From: Jiella soli
Lineage (GTDB): Bacteria > Pseudomonadota > Alphaproteobacteria > Rhizobiales > Rhizobiaceae
Reading direction: 5' to 3'
Length of the DNA stretch: 64,000 bases
NCBI RefSeq assembly: GCF_020615385.1
Contig: NZ_JAJAVB010000009.1
Location: 1 to 64,000, forward strand
Part shown: positions 49,766 through 58,377 of the stretch, piece by piece
How positions within the stretch are numbered: position 1 is the stretch's first letter
Layout of the letters: the number at the start of each line of letters is the position of its first letter
Translations under genes and position numbers: made by a program
Notes under the pieces: generated by a model
Seen by the model: only the letters and a program-made list of their open reading frames with translations
The model's database searches: none
What the model was told of the DNA's origin: nothing

Positions 49766-50964
49766 TCGGCCTCCGCCGTCTTCATCGGAACGGGCGTGAC
49801 GGCGTCGCCGTCGCGCACGAAGGTGCCGGCCAGCGCGACGACATCCTCGCCTTCCTTCACGCCCGTCCTTATCTCGATCGAATCGCCGTCGGAAATCCCC
49901 GTCTCGACCGTCCGGGTCTTGACGGTTCCGTTCTCGACCACCTGGACGGTGGCCTTGTCCCCGTCGAAGATGACCGCAGTGCGCGGCACGACGACGCCGC
50001 GATCACGCGCGATCTCGACGACGCCCCTGGCGAACGAGCCGGCATGCAGCGCATCCGACTTCGGCAGCGCGATACGCACATCGCCGAGCCGCGTCGTCTC
50101 GTCGACCTTGGGCGACACCAGGCGGATCTTGCCTTCGAAGGACTTCTCGCTGCCGGGCAGGTGGACGGTGACGGGCTGGCCTTGGGACAGCCCGGCAAGC
50201 TGCGTCTCGGGGACGGCGGCGGCGAGTTCGATCAGGCCGTCTCGGGCGATCTCGAACAGCGCGCCGCTCGCCGACGAGACGATGCCGCCGAGCCTGACCG
50301 AGCGGGACAGGACGAGGCCGTCGGTGGGCGCCTTGATCTCGGCTTTCGATTTCCTCAGCTCGAGCTGCTTGCGCGTCGCCTCGAGGACCGCCTTGTCGGC
50401 CTCGGCCACCGCGACCCCCTGCCTGGCGTTGGCAAGGCTCGCCCGGGCCGAGGTCGCGGCCTGAACGCGCTGGTCGAGGACATCCTGGCCGACGATCCCC
50501 TTCTTGGCGAGCGGCTGGGCTCTGGCGAGCGCCGCCTCGGCCTCCTTGACCACCGATTGTGCGTTTTCGATCTGCGTCTGCGCCTGGCCGAGCGCGGCCT
50601 CGGCCCGCGCGATCTGGGCGGTGTTCTGGGCTAGGTCGGTGTCGATCATGTCGGTCTCGAGCCGCGCCAGGACTTCGCCCCTGGTCACCATGTCGCCCTC
50701 CTCGGCGAGGAGCTCGGCGACGCGCAGGCCTTCCACGTCCGCGCCCACGACGACCGTCTCACGCGGGGTGAGCGTGCCGGTGACGGTGAGGGCCGACACG
50801 AGCTCCCGGACGCGGGCGGTCGTGACGGATATGCTCGGAGGCTGCGGCGTTTGGACCGTCCCCGCGGGAGCGTCCTCGGCGGCCGCTGAAACCGCCGCGC
50901 CGACGCTGAGCACGCCAAAGAGCGCGAGCGTTGCAAGCTGGGCGGTGAAGGAACGGATAGACAT
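49762..50964 (-). CDS. RND efflux periplasmic adaptor (HlyD/AcrA family)
   Basis: A 400-residue membrane-fusion protein linking the RND pump to an outer-membrane channel. Signal peptide ATLALFGVLSVGAAVSAAA; then the lipoyl half-domain VVGADVEGLRVAELLAEEGD, an alpha-hairpin of about 100 residues (AQIARAEAALGQAQTQIENA), the second lipoyl half KAPTDGLVLSRSVRLGG, and beta-barrel/membrane-proximal domains. ATG 50964 has GAGG with 7-base spacing; GTG 50991 and ATG 50970 are alternatives. Second gene of the tetR-adaptor-pump operon. Confidence 0.93.
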   Translation of the reverse strand: MSIRSFTAQLATLALFGVLSVGAAVSAAAEDAPAGTVQTPQPPSISVTTARVRELVSALTVTGTLTPRETVVVGADVEGLRVAELLAEEGDMVTRGEVLARLETDMIDTDLAQNTAQIARAEAALGQAQTQIENAQSVVKEAEAALARAQPLAKKGIVGQDVLDQRVQAATSARASLANARQGVAVAEADKAVLEATRKQLELRKSKAEIKAPTDGLVLSRSVRLGGIVSSASGALFEIARDGLIELAAAVPETQLAGLSQGQPVTVHLPGSEKSFEGKIRLVSPKVDETTRLGDVRIALPKSDALHAGSFARGVVEIARDRGVVVPRTAVIFDGDKATVQVVENGTVKTRTVETGISDGDSIEIRTGVKEGEDVVALAGTFVRDGDAVTPVPMKTAEAE

Positions 50965-50993
50965 ACGCATGCCTCGAAATCTCAATTTCACGC

Positions 50994-51011
50994 ACGGTCC
51001 TCGCGGACCGT
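50994..51011 (-). other. Hairpin between tetR and the adaptor gene
   Basis: Perfect 7-bp stem ACGGTCC/GGACCGT around TCGC. Read on the minus strand the loop is GCGA, a GNRA tetraloop. It lies 30 bases before the adaptor start and could stabilise or process the intercistronic RNA. Confidence 0.5.
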
Positions 51012-51068
51012 AATTGGGCGCTGCCGCCGCGCTGCGCCATGTGGCTGCGCGCCGCGGCCGGGCCTACG

Positions 51069-51716
51069 TCATTCGCCCGGCGCGCCGGGCGCAAGCAGGC
51101 CCGCGACGACCCGCCTCAGATAGGGACGGATGGTCTCCGGATCGGTCGGCTCGAACTGCAGCCGCATCACCAGCCCGTCCCCGACCGCGAACAGGACGGT
51201 CAGCACGACCTCGAGGTCGATCGCCGGATCAACCTCACCCATCTCCTGACCGCGCCTGAGGGCGCTCAGCATGGCGCCGCGCACCTCCATCTCGATATCC
51301 TTGAAGCGCTGGCCCACGGACGTGTTGCGCAGGCTTTCCGAACAGATCTCGACCATCAGCCCGCCGGATTCGTCGTCCCGGATCTGACGCAGATAATCGA
51401 CACCGACCTGCGTGATCCGGTCGACCAGCGGTCCGTGCGAGGAGAGCGCAGCCATGCATTCGGCCGCCTGGACCCGCTCCTCCTCCGCGATCGCCTCGAT
51501 GATCGAGTCCTTCGACGGAAAATAGCGGTAGAGCGCGCCGGGGCTCATCTTCGCTTCCGCGCAGATCTGCTGCATCGACGCGCCATGGAAGCCGGCGCGG
51601 GCGAAGCAGGAGCGCGCCGCCATCAGGATATGAGCCTGGCGCTCCTCATGGGCGCTGGGCTGCACGCGCTCGGCGGGCGGGGTCTGCGGGGCGGACGAAA
51701 TCGCGGACAACGGCAT
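51069..51716 (-). CDS. TetR/AcrR family transcriptional regulator of the RND operon
   Basis: A 215-residue TetR-type repressor. The HTH is at about residues 20-65 (HILMAARSCFARAGFHGASM, QQICAEAKMSPGALYRYFPS, KDSIIEAIAEEE). The C-terminal ligand-binding domain follows. Start ATG 51716 (MPLSAISSAP) is chosen since it leaves the palindromic operator upstream; an in-frame start at 51791 would place the operator inside the gene. It is the first gene of the operon with the adaptor and pump, so it should be self-regulated. Confidence 0.92.
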   Translation of the reverse strand: MPLSAISSAPQTPPAERVQPSAHEERQAHILMAARSCFARAGFHGASMQQICAEAKMSPGALYRYFPSKDSIIEAIAEEERVQAAECMAALSSHGPLVDRITQVGVDYLRQIRDDESGGLMVEICSESLRNTSVGQRFKDIEMEVRGAMLSALRRGQEMGEVDPAIDLEVVLTVLFAVGDGLVMRLQFEPTDPETIRPYLRRVVAGLLAPGAPGE

Positions 51717-51732
51717 TCCAGACAGGATGAGA

Positions 51733-51748
51733 GCGAACGATCGTTCGC
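51733..51748 (-). promoter_or_regulatory. Palindromic TetR operator
   Basis: Perfect 16-bp palindrome GCGAACGATCGTTCGC, centred about 24 bases upstream of the tetR start. Length and position fit autorepression of the tetR-adaptor-pump operon. Confidence 0.75.
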
Positions 51749-52141
51749 ATATACCCCCGCGACTGGATCTTGTCGAGATGCAGTGCAGCAATTCAGGCCG
51801 CGAGCGACATGCACGGGAGCCTTCGCTGACCCCGCAGGCTGATGCTCTCCGGCGGCCGCGATACGCCGCAGCACGCTCCGGCTGCGTCGCAGATTTGATA
51901 ACGCCACGCGGTTAAGGAATCCGATATGCAGCCCTCACGGCAGGTGGGGCCTGCGCGACCGCCATGCCAGGGTCCGACCGTCTTTGACAAGGGCCTTTCG
52001 ATGCGCGCGAGGCAGGCATGCGCGAAGGCGGCCGGTTCTCGGCGGCGCGGCCCACTCGCCGCCATCTCCGATCCCGAGACTTGAAGCGCGCAGGCACCGA
52101 CGGAAACCTGTCCGGCGCGCAACCGCGCCCTTGATCGCTCG
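51749..52141. other. Intergenic region upstream of tetR and downstream of yihY
   Basis: About 390 bases with no supported gene. It should hold the tetR promoter and the 3' end of the yihY-type transcript; no terminator or promoter was recognised with confidence. Confidence 0.5.
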
Positions 52142-53125
52142 TTACACGCGGTCGGGCGTCCGCGGCATGCGCTTCGGCGCAGGCTTCTGGCCGGAGCGCT
52201 CGGCGGTGTCGGCCGCCGCGTCCGCCTCGGCCTCGGCTTTCGCCTCCTCCTCCGTCGGCGGCGGCGCATCCCCTGCCACGGCGTGCGGATCGGACGTCGG
52301 ACCGGCGCGATGTTCGCCATAGGCCTTGGTGAACTCGGCGCCGAATAAGAGGATCTGCGAGGAGTAGTAGACCCAGAGCAGGATCGTCACCAGCGAGCCG
52401 GCCGCGCCATAGGTCGAGGCGAGACCGATCGCGCCGATGTAGAGGCCGATCAGGAACTTGCCGAGCTCGAACAGCAGCGCCGTCAGGAAGGCCCCGACGA
52501 ACACGTCCCAGGTGGCGATGCGCACCTCCGGGAGGATCTTGAAGATCACCGAGAAGAGCGCCGTCGAAGCGGCGATCGAGAACAGCGTATTGACCAGGAA
52601 GACGAGGACCGACGCCCCCTCCACATGGCCGGTCAGATAGGCGGCGAACGCCGTCAGGCCGGTATTGATCACCAGCGAGACGAGTAAGAGGAAACCGATC
52701 GTCAGCACCAGCGAGAAGGCGAAGATCTGGCTTCTGACCGCGAGTGTCAGCGGCGGGATGTTCGGTTCGGTCTTCCAGATCTGGTGGAGGTCGTCCCGCA
52801 GTTCGACGATCGCGCCAGTCGCCAGGACCATGAAGACGACGATGCCGACGAGCGTCGTCCACAGCCCGGTGCCGAAATGCGCGGCGCTCTCGAGCATGGT
52901 CTGGATCGCCTGCGACGGGCCCTCGCCGACGATCCCGGAGATCTGGCCGACGATCGCGGTGCGGGTCGCTTCGCGGCCGAAGAAGAAGCCGGCGATGTTG
53001 ATGGAGATCAACAGAACCGGCGCCATCGAGAAGATGGTGTAGAAGGAAAGCGCCGCGCCAAGGCTGAGGCAGCGATCGTTCCACCAGCCGATCAGGCTCG
53101 TGCGGACAAGGCGAAGGAAGGTCAT
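52142..53125 (-). CDS. YihY/virulence factor BrkB family membrane protein
   Basis: A 327-residue inner-membrane protein with about six hydrophobic helices. The family opening is clear (WWNDRCLSLGAALSFYTIFSMAPVLLI), followed by GPSQAIQTMLESA, SLVINTGLTAFA and the G-SLVTILLWVYYSSQILLFGAEFTKAY block. The C-terminal 55 residues are cytoplasmic, Glu/Ala-rich and then basic. BrkB-type proteins were once called RNase BN; function is uncertain. Separate transcription unit. Confidence 0.92.
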   Translation of the reverse strand: MTFLRLVRTSLIGWWNDRCLSLGAALSFYTIFSMAPVLLISINIAGFFFGREATRTAIVGQISGIVGEGPSQAIQTMLESAAHFGTGLWTTLVGIVVFMVLATGAIVELRDDLHQIWKTEPNIPPLTLAVRSQIFAFSLVLTIGFLLLVSLVINTGLTAFAAYLTGHVEGASVLVFLVNTLFSIAASTALFSVIFKILPEVRIATWDVFVGAFLTALLFELGKFLIGLYIGAIGLASTYGAAGSLVTILLWVYYSSQILLFGAEFTKAYGEHRAGPTSDPHAVAGDAPPPTEEEAKAEAEADAAADTAERSGQKPAPKRMPRTPDRV

Positions 53126-53207
53126 CGGCCTCTTGCGTCATAAGGGGGCAGCTGCCCCTCAATCTAGGCGCGCCGTCCGCTTCGTCAGCCGCAATTCTCC
53201 GGTCCGC

Positions 53208-53822
53208 TCAGCCCACCAGGGGCGCGACCTCCATCGCGCCCTCGACGATCATCCGCAGCGCGACGAAGAGGATCACCAGGAGCCCGGCATAGGCGATCCA
53301 GCGATGGCGCGCGAGCAGCCGCGCGATCAGGGTGGCCGCCAGTCCCATCAGCGCCACCGACAGGACCAGGCCGAGGCCGAGCACGACGAGGTGGTCGCGA
53401 GCTGCCCCGGCGACCGCGATGACGTTATCGAGCGACATCGACACGTCGGCGACGATGATCGTCCAGACCGCCGAGGCGAGGTTCTTTCGCGGCATCCCCG
53501 CGCCGTCGGCGCCTTCGGCAAGAGCGCCTTCGCCCGCCCCCTCGCGCAGTTCGGCCCACAGCTTCCAGGTGACCCAGAGCAGGAGCAGACCGCCGGCCAG
53601 AAGCAGTCCCACGATCTCGAGGAGTTCCGTTGCCACAACGGCGAACCCGATCCTGAGGAGGGTTGCCGCGGCGATGCCGATCAGCACGGCCTTCGAACGC
53701 TGCTCCGGCGGCAGGCCAGCCGCCGCGAGCCCGATCACCACCGCATTGTCGCCCGCCAGAACGAGGTCGATGAAGACCACCTGGGCCAAGGCCATCAGCC
53801 CGTGGAGCGTGAGAGCGTCCAT
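53208..53822 (-). CDS. TerC family integral membrane protein (YjbE-type)
   Basis: A 204-residue protein with about six membrane helices. Acidic family motifs are present: FIDLVLAGDNAVVIGLAA and IVADVSMSLDNVIAVAGAA. TerC/YjbE-type proteins are linked to manganese export and metallation of secreted enzymes in other bacteria. Its 359-base leader contains two mutually exclusive hairpins. I looked for a yybP-ykoY manganese riboswitch in that leader and did not find one. Confidence 0.9.
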   Translation of the reverse strand: MDALTLHGLMALAQVVFIDLVLAGDNAVVIGLAAAGLPPEQRSKAVLIGIAAATLLRIGFAVVATELLEIVGLLLAGGLLLLWVTWKLWAELREGAGEGALAEGADGAGMPRKNLASAVWTIIVADVSMSLDNVIAVAGAARDHLVVLGLGLVLSVALMGLAATLIARLLARHRWIAYAGLLVILFVALRMIVEGAMEVAPLVG

Positions 53823-53894
53823 CACCGGCGAGCACCAGTCGCGGCGGTCGCCGGCGCGTTGTCCGTTCGATGCGGGACGAAGCGGGCGCAGAAC

Positions 53895-53941
53895 GGCCCG
53901 GCGCGGCAGAAAAACCGCGCCGGGCCGGAAAGGGCCGGCCC
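53895..53941 (-). promoter_or_regulatory. Alternative hairpins in the terC leader, possible RNA regulator
   Basis: Hairpin B: perfect 12-bp stem GGCCCGGCGCGG (53895-53906) with 53915-53926. Hairpin A: GGGCCGG (53922-53928) with CCGGCCC (53935-53941). They share bases 53922-53926, so only one can form fully. In the minus-strand transcript A is upstream of B and B lies about 73 bases before terC. This resembles a switchable leader, but no T-run or known aptamer was seen. Confidence 0.45.
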
Positions 53942-54181
53942 GCACCGTTGGGCACCGTTGAGATTTGCGGACCTGTCCCTTGCCCCTGAAAACGTCACGC
54001 TCTGGCGGGCCGGATGGCTTCGCCGCAGCCTTTGCGTTCTGCGCCGGTTCGGCTCTCGAAGGACAGTTTGCAGATCGCCGGATTTCGGTAAACTGAGAAT
54101 TTGTAAGCTCTCCATAAGCAAAATTTGGGCTCCGGCCCTGCGGGATGACGGGACGGCGCCCCGCGATCGCGCGGATTCTCC

Positions 54182-55579
54182 TCAGACGAAAATCGACGCG
54201 ACCGCCACCGAAGCCGACAGGGCAAGGCCGGCGATCAGGACGAAGCTGCGGTTCCAGACCAGCCCCACCTTCAGCGCCGTGGTATGCCCGAGACGGCCGA
54301 TCAGCAGCGTCGTCGCCGTGAAGGGCGAGGTCGCGCCGGCCAGCGACCAGCCGGCCGTGAGCGCGAGCACGACGACATTCGGAGAGACGCCCATGGCCGC
54401 GGGGTCGGGCAGGAGCGGCGCGAGAAGCGAGACCGACAGGATCGGGTTCATGCCGGCCTGGCCGAGCAGCGGGATGATCCAGATCATGGCGACCAGTATG
54501 ATCCAGGGCGGCGCGATGCCGAAGTCGATCGCGTGGCCGGCGGTGAGCGGCTTCAGGAGCGCTCCGCCGATGGCACCGATCACGCCGGCCATGACGAGGA
54601 GGACGAGTTCGGAGCGGTAGGACGGGAACTCGGAGAAGGCGAGCTTGGTCAGCCGTCCGCCGAGGCCGAGATGCGGCCCGGCTCCGCCCGAGACCTGGAT
54701 GGCGATCCAGCCGAGCGAAATCAACGGTACGATCAGCATGACCACCGCGATGACCCTCAGCCCGGTCAGGATTTCCAGCGTTCCGACCGCGGCAAAGAGC
54801 AAGGCGAGGAGGAGGACGAGGGGCTGCAGGTCCCGCCAGCTCCCTTGAGTCTGCCGGGCGCCGGCGATCGAGGCCGTGGCGGAGGCCGTCAGCTTCGGCT
54901 TGTAGATCGTGTCGAGCGCCCAGCCGATGAATGTCATCAACGCGGCATGGAAGATCGCCAGCCCCGCGACGCCGCTCCAGGACGAGCCGGGGATGATCGA
55001 GGTCGAGATCGCGATCGCGAAGGCGAGCGGCGACCACAGGAGCGAGGCGCAGAAGCCGCGCTGGATCGCGAGCAGCATGCGGCGATTGCGGATCTCGCGC
55101 ACTTCCACGTTCGGCTCGCGGTTGGCGATGCTCTCGGTCAGGCCGCCGAGCAGCGTGATCGAGCCGTAGGACAGAAGCAGCGCGAAGAGATGGCCGCCGA
55201 TGGTCAGCGACAGATAGCGCTTGCCCGGCGGCTGGCTGGCGAGATACTGGCCGCATCGCTCGATCGCCGGCGAGGTCGAGGCGGGATTTCTGAGCGAGGC
55301 GAGGGCGATGAAGAAGGTCGCGATGAACGCCCCCTCCTCCAGCCCCTTCAGGACGATCCTGACCCAGTCGGCGCGCAAAGCGAAGGCGGCGAGCATCAGC
55401 ACGAGCCCGATCGCGACGAAAGCCTGGCGCGACCGACGGGCGGTGGGCGTGGCGAGCGCCAGGAAGACGACGACCCCCGCCGATCCGACCAGCGCCGCCA
55501 TTTCGCTGCCGATCCACTCGCGTAATACCACGGCGACCGCAGTCGCGATCAGCACGATTCCAAGGACACGGTCGAGCAC
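54182..55579 (-). CDS. Uncharacterised polytopic membrane protein, ion-transporter-like
   Basis: A 465-residue protein with about 12 hydrophobic segments. A re-entrant-like motif GQAGMNPILSVSLLAPLLPD and, near the end, LAGATSPFTATTLLIGRLG resemble the paired hairpins of the ion-transporter (ArsB/NhaD/SLC13-like) superfamily, but I cannot place it in a named family. Also seen: SYGSITLLGGLTESIA and SPLAFAIAISTSIIP. No signal peptide. It lies 359 bases upstream of terC on the same strand. Substrate unknown. Confidence 0.75.
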   Translation of the reverse strand: MLDRVLGIVLIATAVAVVLREWIGSEMAALVGSAGVVVFLALATPTARRSRQAFVAIGLVLMLAAFALRADWVRIVLKGLEEGAFIATFFIALASLRNPASTSPAIERCGQYLASQPPGKRYLSLTIGGHLFALLLSYGSITLLGGLTESIANREPNVEVREIRNRRMLLAIQRGFCASLLWSPLAFAIAISTSIIPGSSWSGVAGLAIFHAALMTFIGWALDTIYKPKLTASATASIAGARQTQGSWRDLQPLVLLLALLFAAVGTLEILTGLRVIAVVMLIVPLISLGWIAIQVSGGAGPHLGLGGRLTKLAFSEFPSYRSELVLLVMAGVIGAIGGALLKPLTAGHAIDFGIAPPWIILVAMIWIIPLLGQAGMNPILSVSLLAPLLPDPAAMGVSPNVVVLALTAGWSLAGATSPFTATTLLIGRLGHTTALKVGLVWNRSFVLIAGLALSASVAVASIFV

Positions 55580-55738
55580 GGCGGGAAGGAGGCTCCGGAC
55601 GGGATTGCTCCCGGTGTCTTAGCATCTTCGGCGCCGGCGTCACGGGCGAAAGGTGAATTTCGAAGACCGCTGGCGATCGCTGGAGGATGCAGGCCTCCGG
55701 TCGGACCCGGTGCTAGCGTGAAATGGGGAGTTGATGTC

Positions 55739-56023
55739 ATGCCCAAAGCCGACAACCGCACGATCAGCCTTTCCAGCGAACTTGCCGCCGCGGTCGATGA
55801 GGCCGTCGAGGCGGGAGCATACGGCAACGCCAGCGAAGTCATTGGCGAGGCATTGCGGGAGTGGAAGGAGCGCCGCGATCTTTTCGGCTATAGCCGGGAC
55901 GAGCTGCGCCGTCTCATCCAGGAGGAGATCGATAGCGGTCCCGCAGAACCCTGGGACCGAGAAGCGTTCCTTGCAAAGGCTCGGCAGCGGCTTGCCGAAA
56001 GGCAGTCGCGCAAAGCGGGCTGA
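55739..56023 (+). CDS. parD: ParD-type antitoxin (orphan; its toxin gene is decayed)
   Basis: A 94-residue ribbon-helix-helix antitoxin of the ParD family: N-terminal strand NRTISLSSELAAAVDEAVE, then YGNASEVIGEALREWKERRD, and a C-terminal toxin-binding tail (ELRRLIQEEIDSGPAEPWDRE, FLAKARQRLAERQ). In parDE loci the toxin gene follows directly. Here only a fragment of parE remains downstream (see 56048-56131), so the antitoxin no longer has a functional cognate toxin in place. It may still act as a repressor or protect against another ParE. Confidence 0.88.
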   Translation: MPKADNRTISLSSELAAAVDEAVEAGAYGNASEVIGEALREWKERRDLFGYSRDELRRLIQEEIDSGPAEPWDREAFLAKARQRLAERQSRKAG

Positions 56024-56047
56024 TGGGTTCGTTGCCGATCGCTTTGA

Positions 56048-56131
56048 CGCAACGCGCCGAGGACGATCCTGCGCGTGCTGCACGGCAGCCGGCGCATTCG
56101 GCCGGAGGACGTGACCGCAGAGGCGGGGTAG
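56048..56131 (+). pseudogene. parE: parE toxin remnant (C-terminal fragment)
   Basis: In the frame starting at 56048 the sequence reads RNAPRTILRVLHGSRRIRPE followed by DVTAEAG and a stop at 56129. The ILRVLHGSRRI core is the C-terminal strand of ParE toxins. Nothing resembling the first roughly 70 residues of ParE lies between it and parD, and a stop precedes the fragment, so most of the gene has been deleted. Confidence 0.75.
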
Positions 56132-56230
56132 CCGCCTATCCCGAGACGCTGCGAAGACGCCCTTCCCGCCCCGCCGTCGCCCGCAAAAACTGCGTTTGTC
56201 AGCGTGGCGCCGGCTCGCTATGTCACCGCC

Positions 56231-57112
56231 ATGTCGCTCACCGTCGCCGCCTTCTACCGCTTCCTGTCGCTTCGGGACCTTCCGGACCTCAAGCAGGATC
56301 TCCTCGCCTTCTGCCGCGACAGGGCCCTGCGCGGCACGATCCTGATCGCGCCGGAAGGCGTCAACGGAACGGTGGCCGGTTCGCCTGACGCGATCGAAGC
56401 GCTGGTCGCGGAGCTCCACCGGCGCTTCGCCCTTCCGTGCGAGGAGGTGAAGTTTTCGGCCGCGCCCGATTGGCCCTTCGCCCGCATGAAGGTCCGCATC
56501 CGCCCCGAAATCATCACCATGCGCGCACCCGAAGCCGATCCGGGCGTTGCCGTCGGCACCTATGTCGAAGCCCGCGACTGGAATGCGGTGATCGCCGATC
56601 CGGAGGTCCTCGTCCTCGATACGCGCAATGTCTACGAGACCAAGGTCGGCACGTTCGAGCGCGCGGTCGACCCGGGCATCGAGAGCTTCACCGAGTTGAA
56701 GGGCTTCGTGGCGGATCGGCTCGACCCCGGCAAGCACCGCAAGGTCGCGATGTTCTGCACCGGCGGCATCAGATGCGAGAAGGCCTCGGCCTTCATGCTC
56801 GCGGCGGGCTTCGAGACCGTCTACCACCTCAAGGGCGGCATCCTGAAATATCTGGAAGAGGTCCCGGCCGACGAAAGCCGCTGGCAGGGCGATTGCTACG
56901 TCTTCGACGGGCGGGTGGCCGTCGGGCACGGCCTCGCGCCGACCGCCTGGAGCGCCTGCTATGGCTGCGGGGCGCCGCTGTCGCCGGACGACCGCGCCGC
57001 CCCGGACTACGAGGAAGGCGTCGCCTGCCCGTATTGCGCGGGAACGCTCACCGAGGAAAAGGCCGCGGCGCTGCGCGAGCGCCAGCGGCAGATGAGTTTG
57101 GCGATTTCCTGA
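56231..57112 (+). CDS. trhO: tRNA uridine(34) hydroxylase TrhO (rhodanese-related)
   Basis: A 293-residue oxygenase that hydroxylates U34 of some tRNAs (ho5U). It has the N-terminal TrhO domain (LRGTILIAPEGVNGTVAGSP), then a rhodanese domain with active-site Cys176 in FCTGGIRCEKAS and YHLKGGILKYLEE. The C-terminal zinc-like CYGCG and CPYCAG pairs are visible. ATG 56231 is chosen; an in-frame GTG at 56204 would add nine residues not expected in the family. Convergent with ald. Confidence 0.93.
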   Translation: MSLTVAAFYRFLSLRDLPDLKQDLLAFCRDRALRGTILIAPEGVNGTVAGSPDAIEALVAELHRRFALPCEEVKFSAAPDWPFARMKVRIRPEIITMRAPEADPGVAVGTYVEARDWNAVIADPEVLVLDTRNVYETKVGTFERAVDPGIESFTELKGFVADRLDPGKHRKVAMFCTGGIRCEKASAFMLAAGFETVYHLKGGILKYLEEVPADESRWQGDCYVFDGRVAVGHGLAPTAWSACYGCGAPLSPDDRAAPDYEEGVACPYCAGTLTEEKAAALRERQRQMSLAIS

Positions 57113-57127
57113 CGGGCGGTATTCGCC

Positions 57128-58243
57128 TCAACCCGTCAGCGCGTCCCTCGCATCCACCATCTCGCGCCCGAGAGACTGCGCCACCGCGCGATTGGTGACA
57201 TGCCCGCGATGGACGTTGAGCCCGGCCATCAGATGCGGATCGGCCTTCAGCGCCTCGATGCCGCAATCGGCGAGCGCCAGGCCGAAGGGCAGCGTCGCAT
57301 TGTTGAGCGCATGGGCCGAGGTGATCGGCACGGCGCCCGGCATGTTGGCGACGCAGTAGTGCACCACGCCGTCGATCTCGAAGGTCGGCTCGGCATGGGT
57401 CGTCGCATGCGAGGTCTCGAAGCAGCCGCCCTGGTCGATCGCGACGTCGACCAGCACGGCCCCCTTCTTCATGCCGGACAGCATCGCGCGGGTGACGAGC
57501 TTCGGCGCCGAGGCGCCGGGGATCAAGACGGCGCCGATGATGGCATCGGCCGCGAACACCTCCTCCTCGATCGCCGTCGGCGTCGAGAAGCGGGTGTGGA
57601 CCCGGCCGGCGAAGAGGTCGTCGAGTTCGCGAAGCCGCGGGATCGACCGGTCGAGAATGGTGACGTCGGCACCGAGACCGATCGCCATCTTGGCCGCTTC
57701 CTTGCCGACGACGCCGCCGCCGATGATCACCACCTTGCCCGGCGAAACCCCGGGCACGCCGCCGAGAAGGACGCCGCGTCCGCCATGCGCCTTTTCCAGC
57801 GCCCTTGCCGCGGCCTGGATCGACAGGCGACCGGCGACCTCCGACATCGGCGCGAGCAGCGGCAGCCCGCCGCGTGCGTCGGTAACGGTCTCGTAGGCGA
57901 CGGCGGTGACGCCGGAGGCGATCAACCCCTCGGTCTGCTTCGGGTCCGGTGCCAGATGAAGATAGGTGTAGAGGATCTGGCCCTCCCGCAGCTGCGCCCA
58001 TTCGGCCGGCTGCGGCTCCTTGACCTTCACCACCATGTCGGCGCCCGAGAAGATCTCGGCGGCGGTCGCGACGATCGTCGCGCCGGCGGCCTCGTAATCC
58101 GCATCGGCCGCGTCGATGCCCGCCCCGGCGCCGGCCTCGATCAGCACCTGATGGCCATGGGCGACATATTCGCGGGCGGCCGCCGGCGTCAGCCCGACCC
58201 GGTATTCGTGGTTCTTGATCTCTTTCGGGCATCCGACGCGCAT
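57128..58243 (-). CDS. ald: Alanine dehydrogenase
   Basis: A 371-residue NAD-dependent L-alanine dehydrogenase, interconverting alanine and pyruvate/ammonia. [39 protein letters not shown] and the NAD-binding [22 protein letters not shown] are diagnostic, with [17 protein letters not shown] following. ATG 58243 is chosen because the frame upstream lacks conservation. Divergent from an Lrp-type regulator gene; an inverted repeat lies in the shared region. Confidence 0.97.
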   Translation of the reverse strand: MRVGCPKEIKNHEYRVGLTPAAAREYVAHGHQVLIEAGAGAGIDAADADYEAAGATIVATAAEIFSGADMVVKVKEPQPAEWAQLREGQILYTYLHLAPDPKQTEGLIASGVTAVAYETVTDARGGLPLLAPMSEVAGRLSIQAAARALEKAHGGRGVLLGGVPGVSPGKVVIIGGGVVGKEAAKMAIGLGADVTILDRSIPRLRELDDLFAGRVHTRFSTPTAIEEEVFAADAIIGAVLIPGASAPKLVTRAMLSGMKKGAVLVDVAIDQGGCFETSHATTHAEPTFEIDGVVHYCVANMPGAVPITSAHALNNATLPFGLALADCGIEALKADPHLMAGLNVHRGHVTNRAVAQSLGREMVDARDALTG

Positions 58244-58330
58244 TGAGGCTCTCCGTTGCTCAGGTGAGAACACATGACGCGTGAGATCGTTCGCAAAGTC
58301 CCGGCGAACCGGCCGTGAGCGGAGCTGCCA

Positions 58331-58347
58331 GCGCAAAATCCTTGCGC
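58331..58347. promoter_or_regulatory. Inverted-repeat operator between ald and the Lrp-type regulator gene
   Basis: GCGCAA-AATCC-TTGCGC (58331-58347), a perfect 6-bp inverted repeat with 5-base spacer, in the 134-base divergent region. Lrp/AsnC regulators such as AldR bind such sites to activate alanine dehydrogenase genes. Confidence 0.6.
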
Positions 58348-58377
58348 ACATCCCGCGATGCCGCAACAATCCGCCAC

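Noticed and set aside
48008-50464. An 818-residue plus-strand open frame opposite the RND pump and adaptor
   Set aside because: Antisense shadow; composition dominated by Arg, Asp, Gly and Glu with no domain.
53823-54181. yybP-ykoY manganese riboswitch upstream of terC
   Set aside because: The conserved GGGGAGTAG-type loop and partner were not found by eye; only unrelated hairpins are visible.
58315-58377. GTG start extending the Lrp-type regulator by 21 residues
   Set aside because: The added stretch covers the probable operator and lacks family similarity; ATG 58378 starts at the HTH domain.
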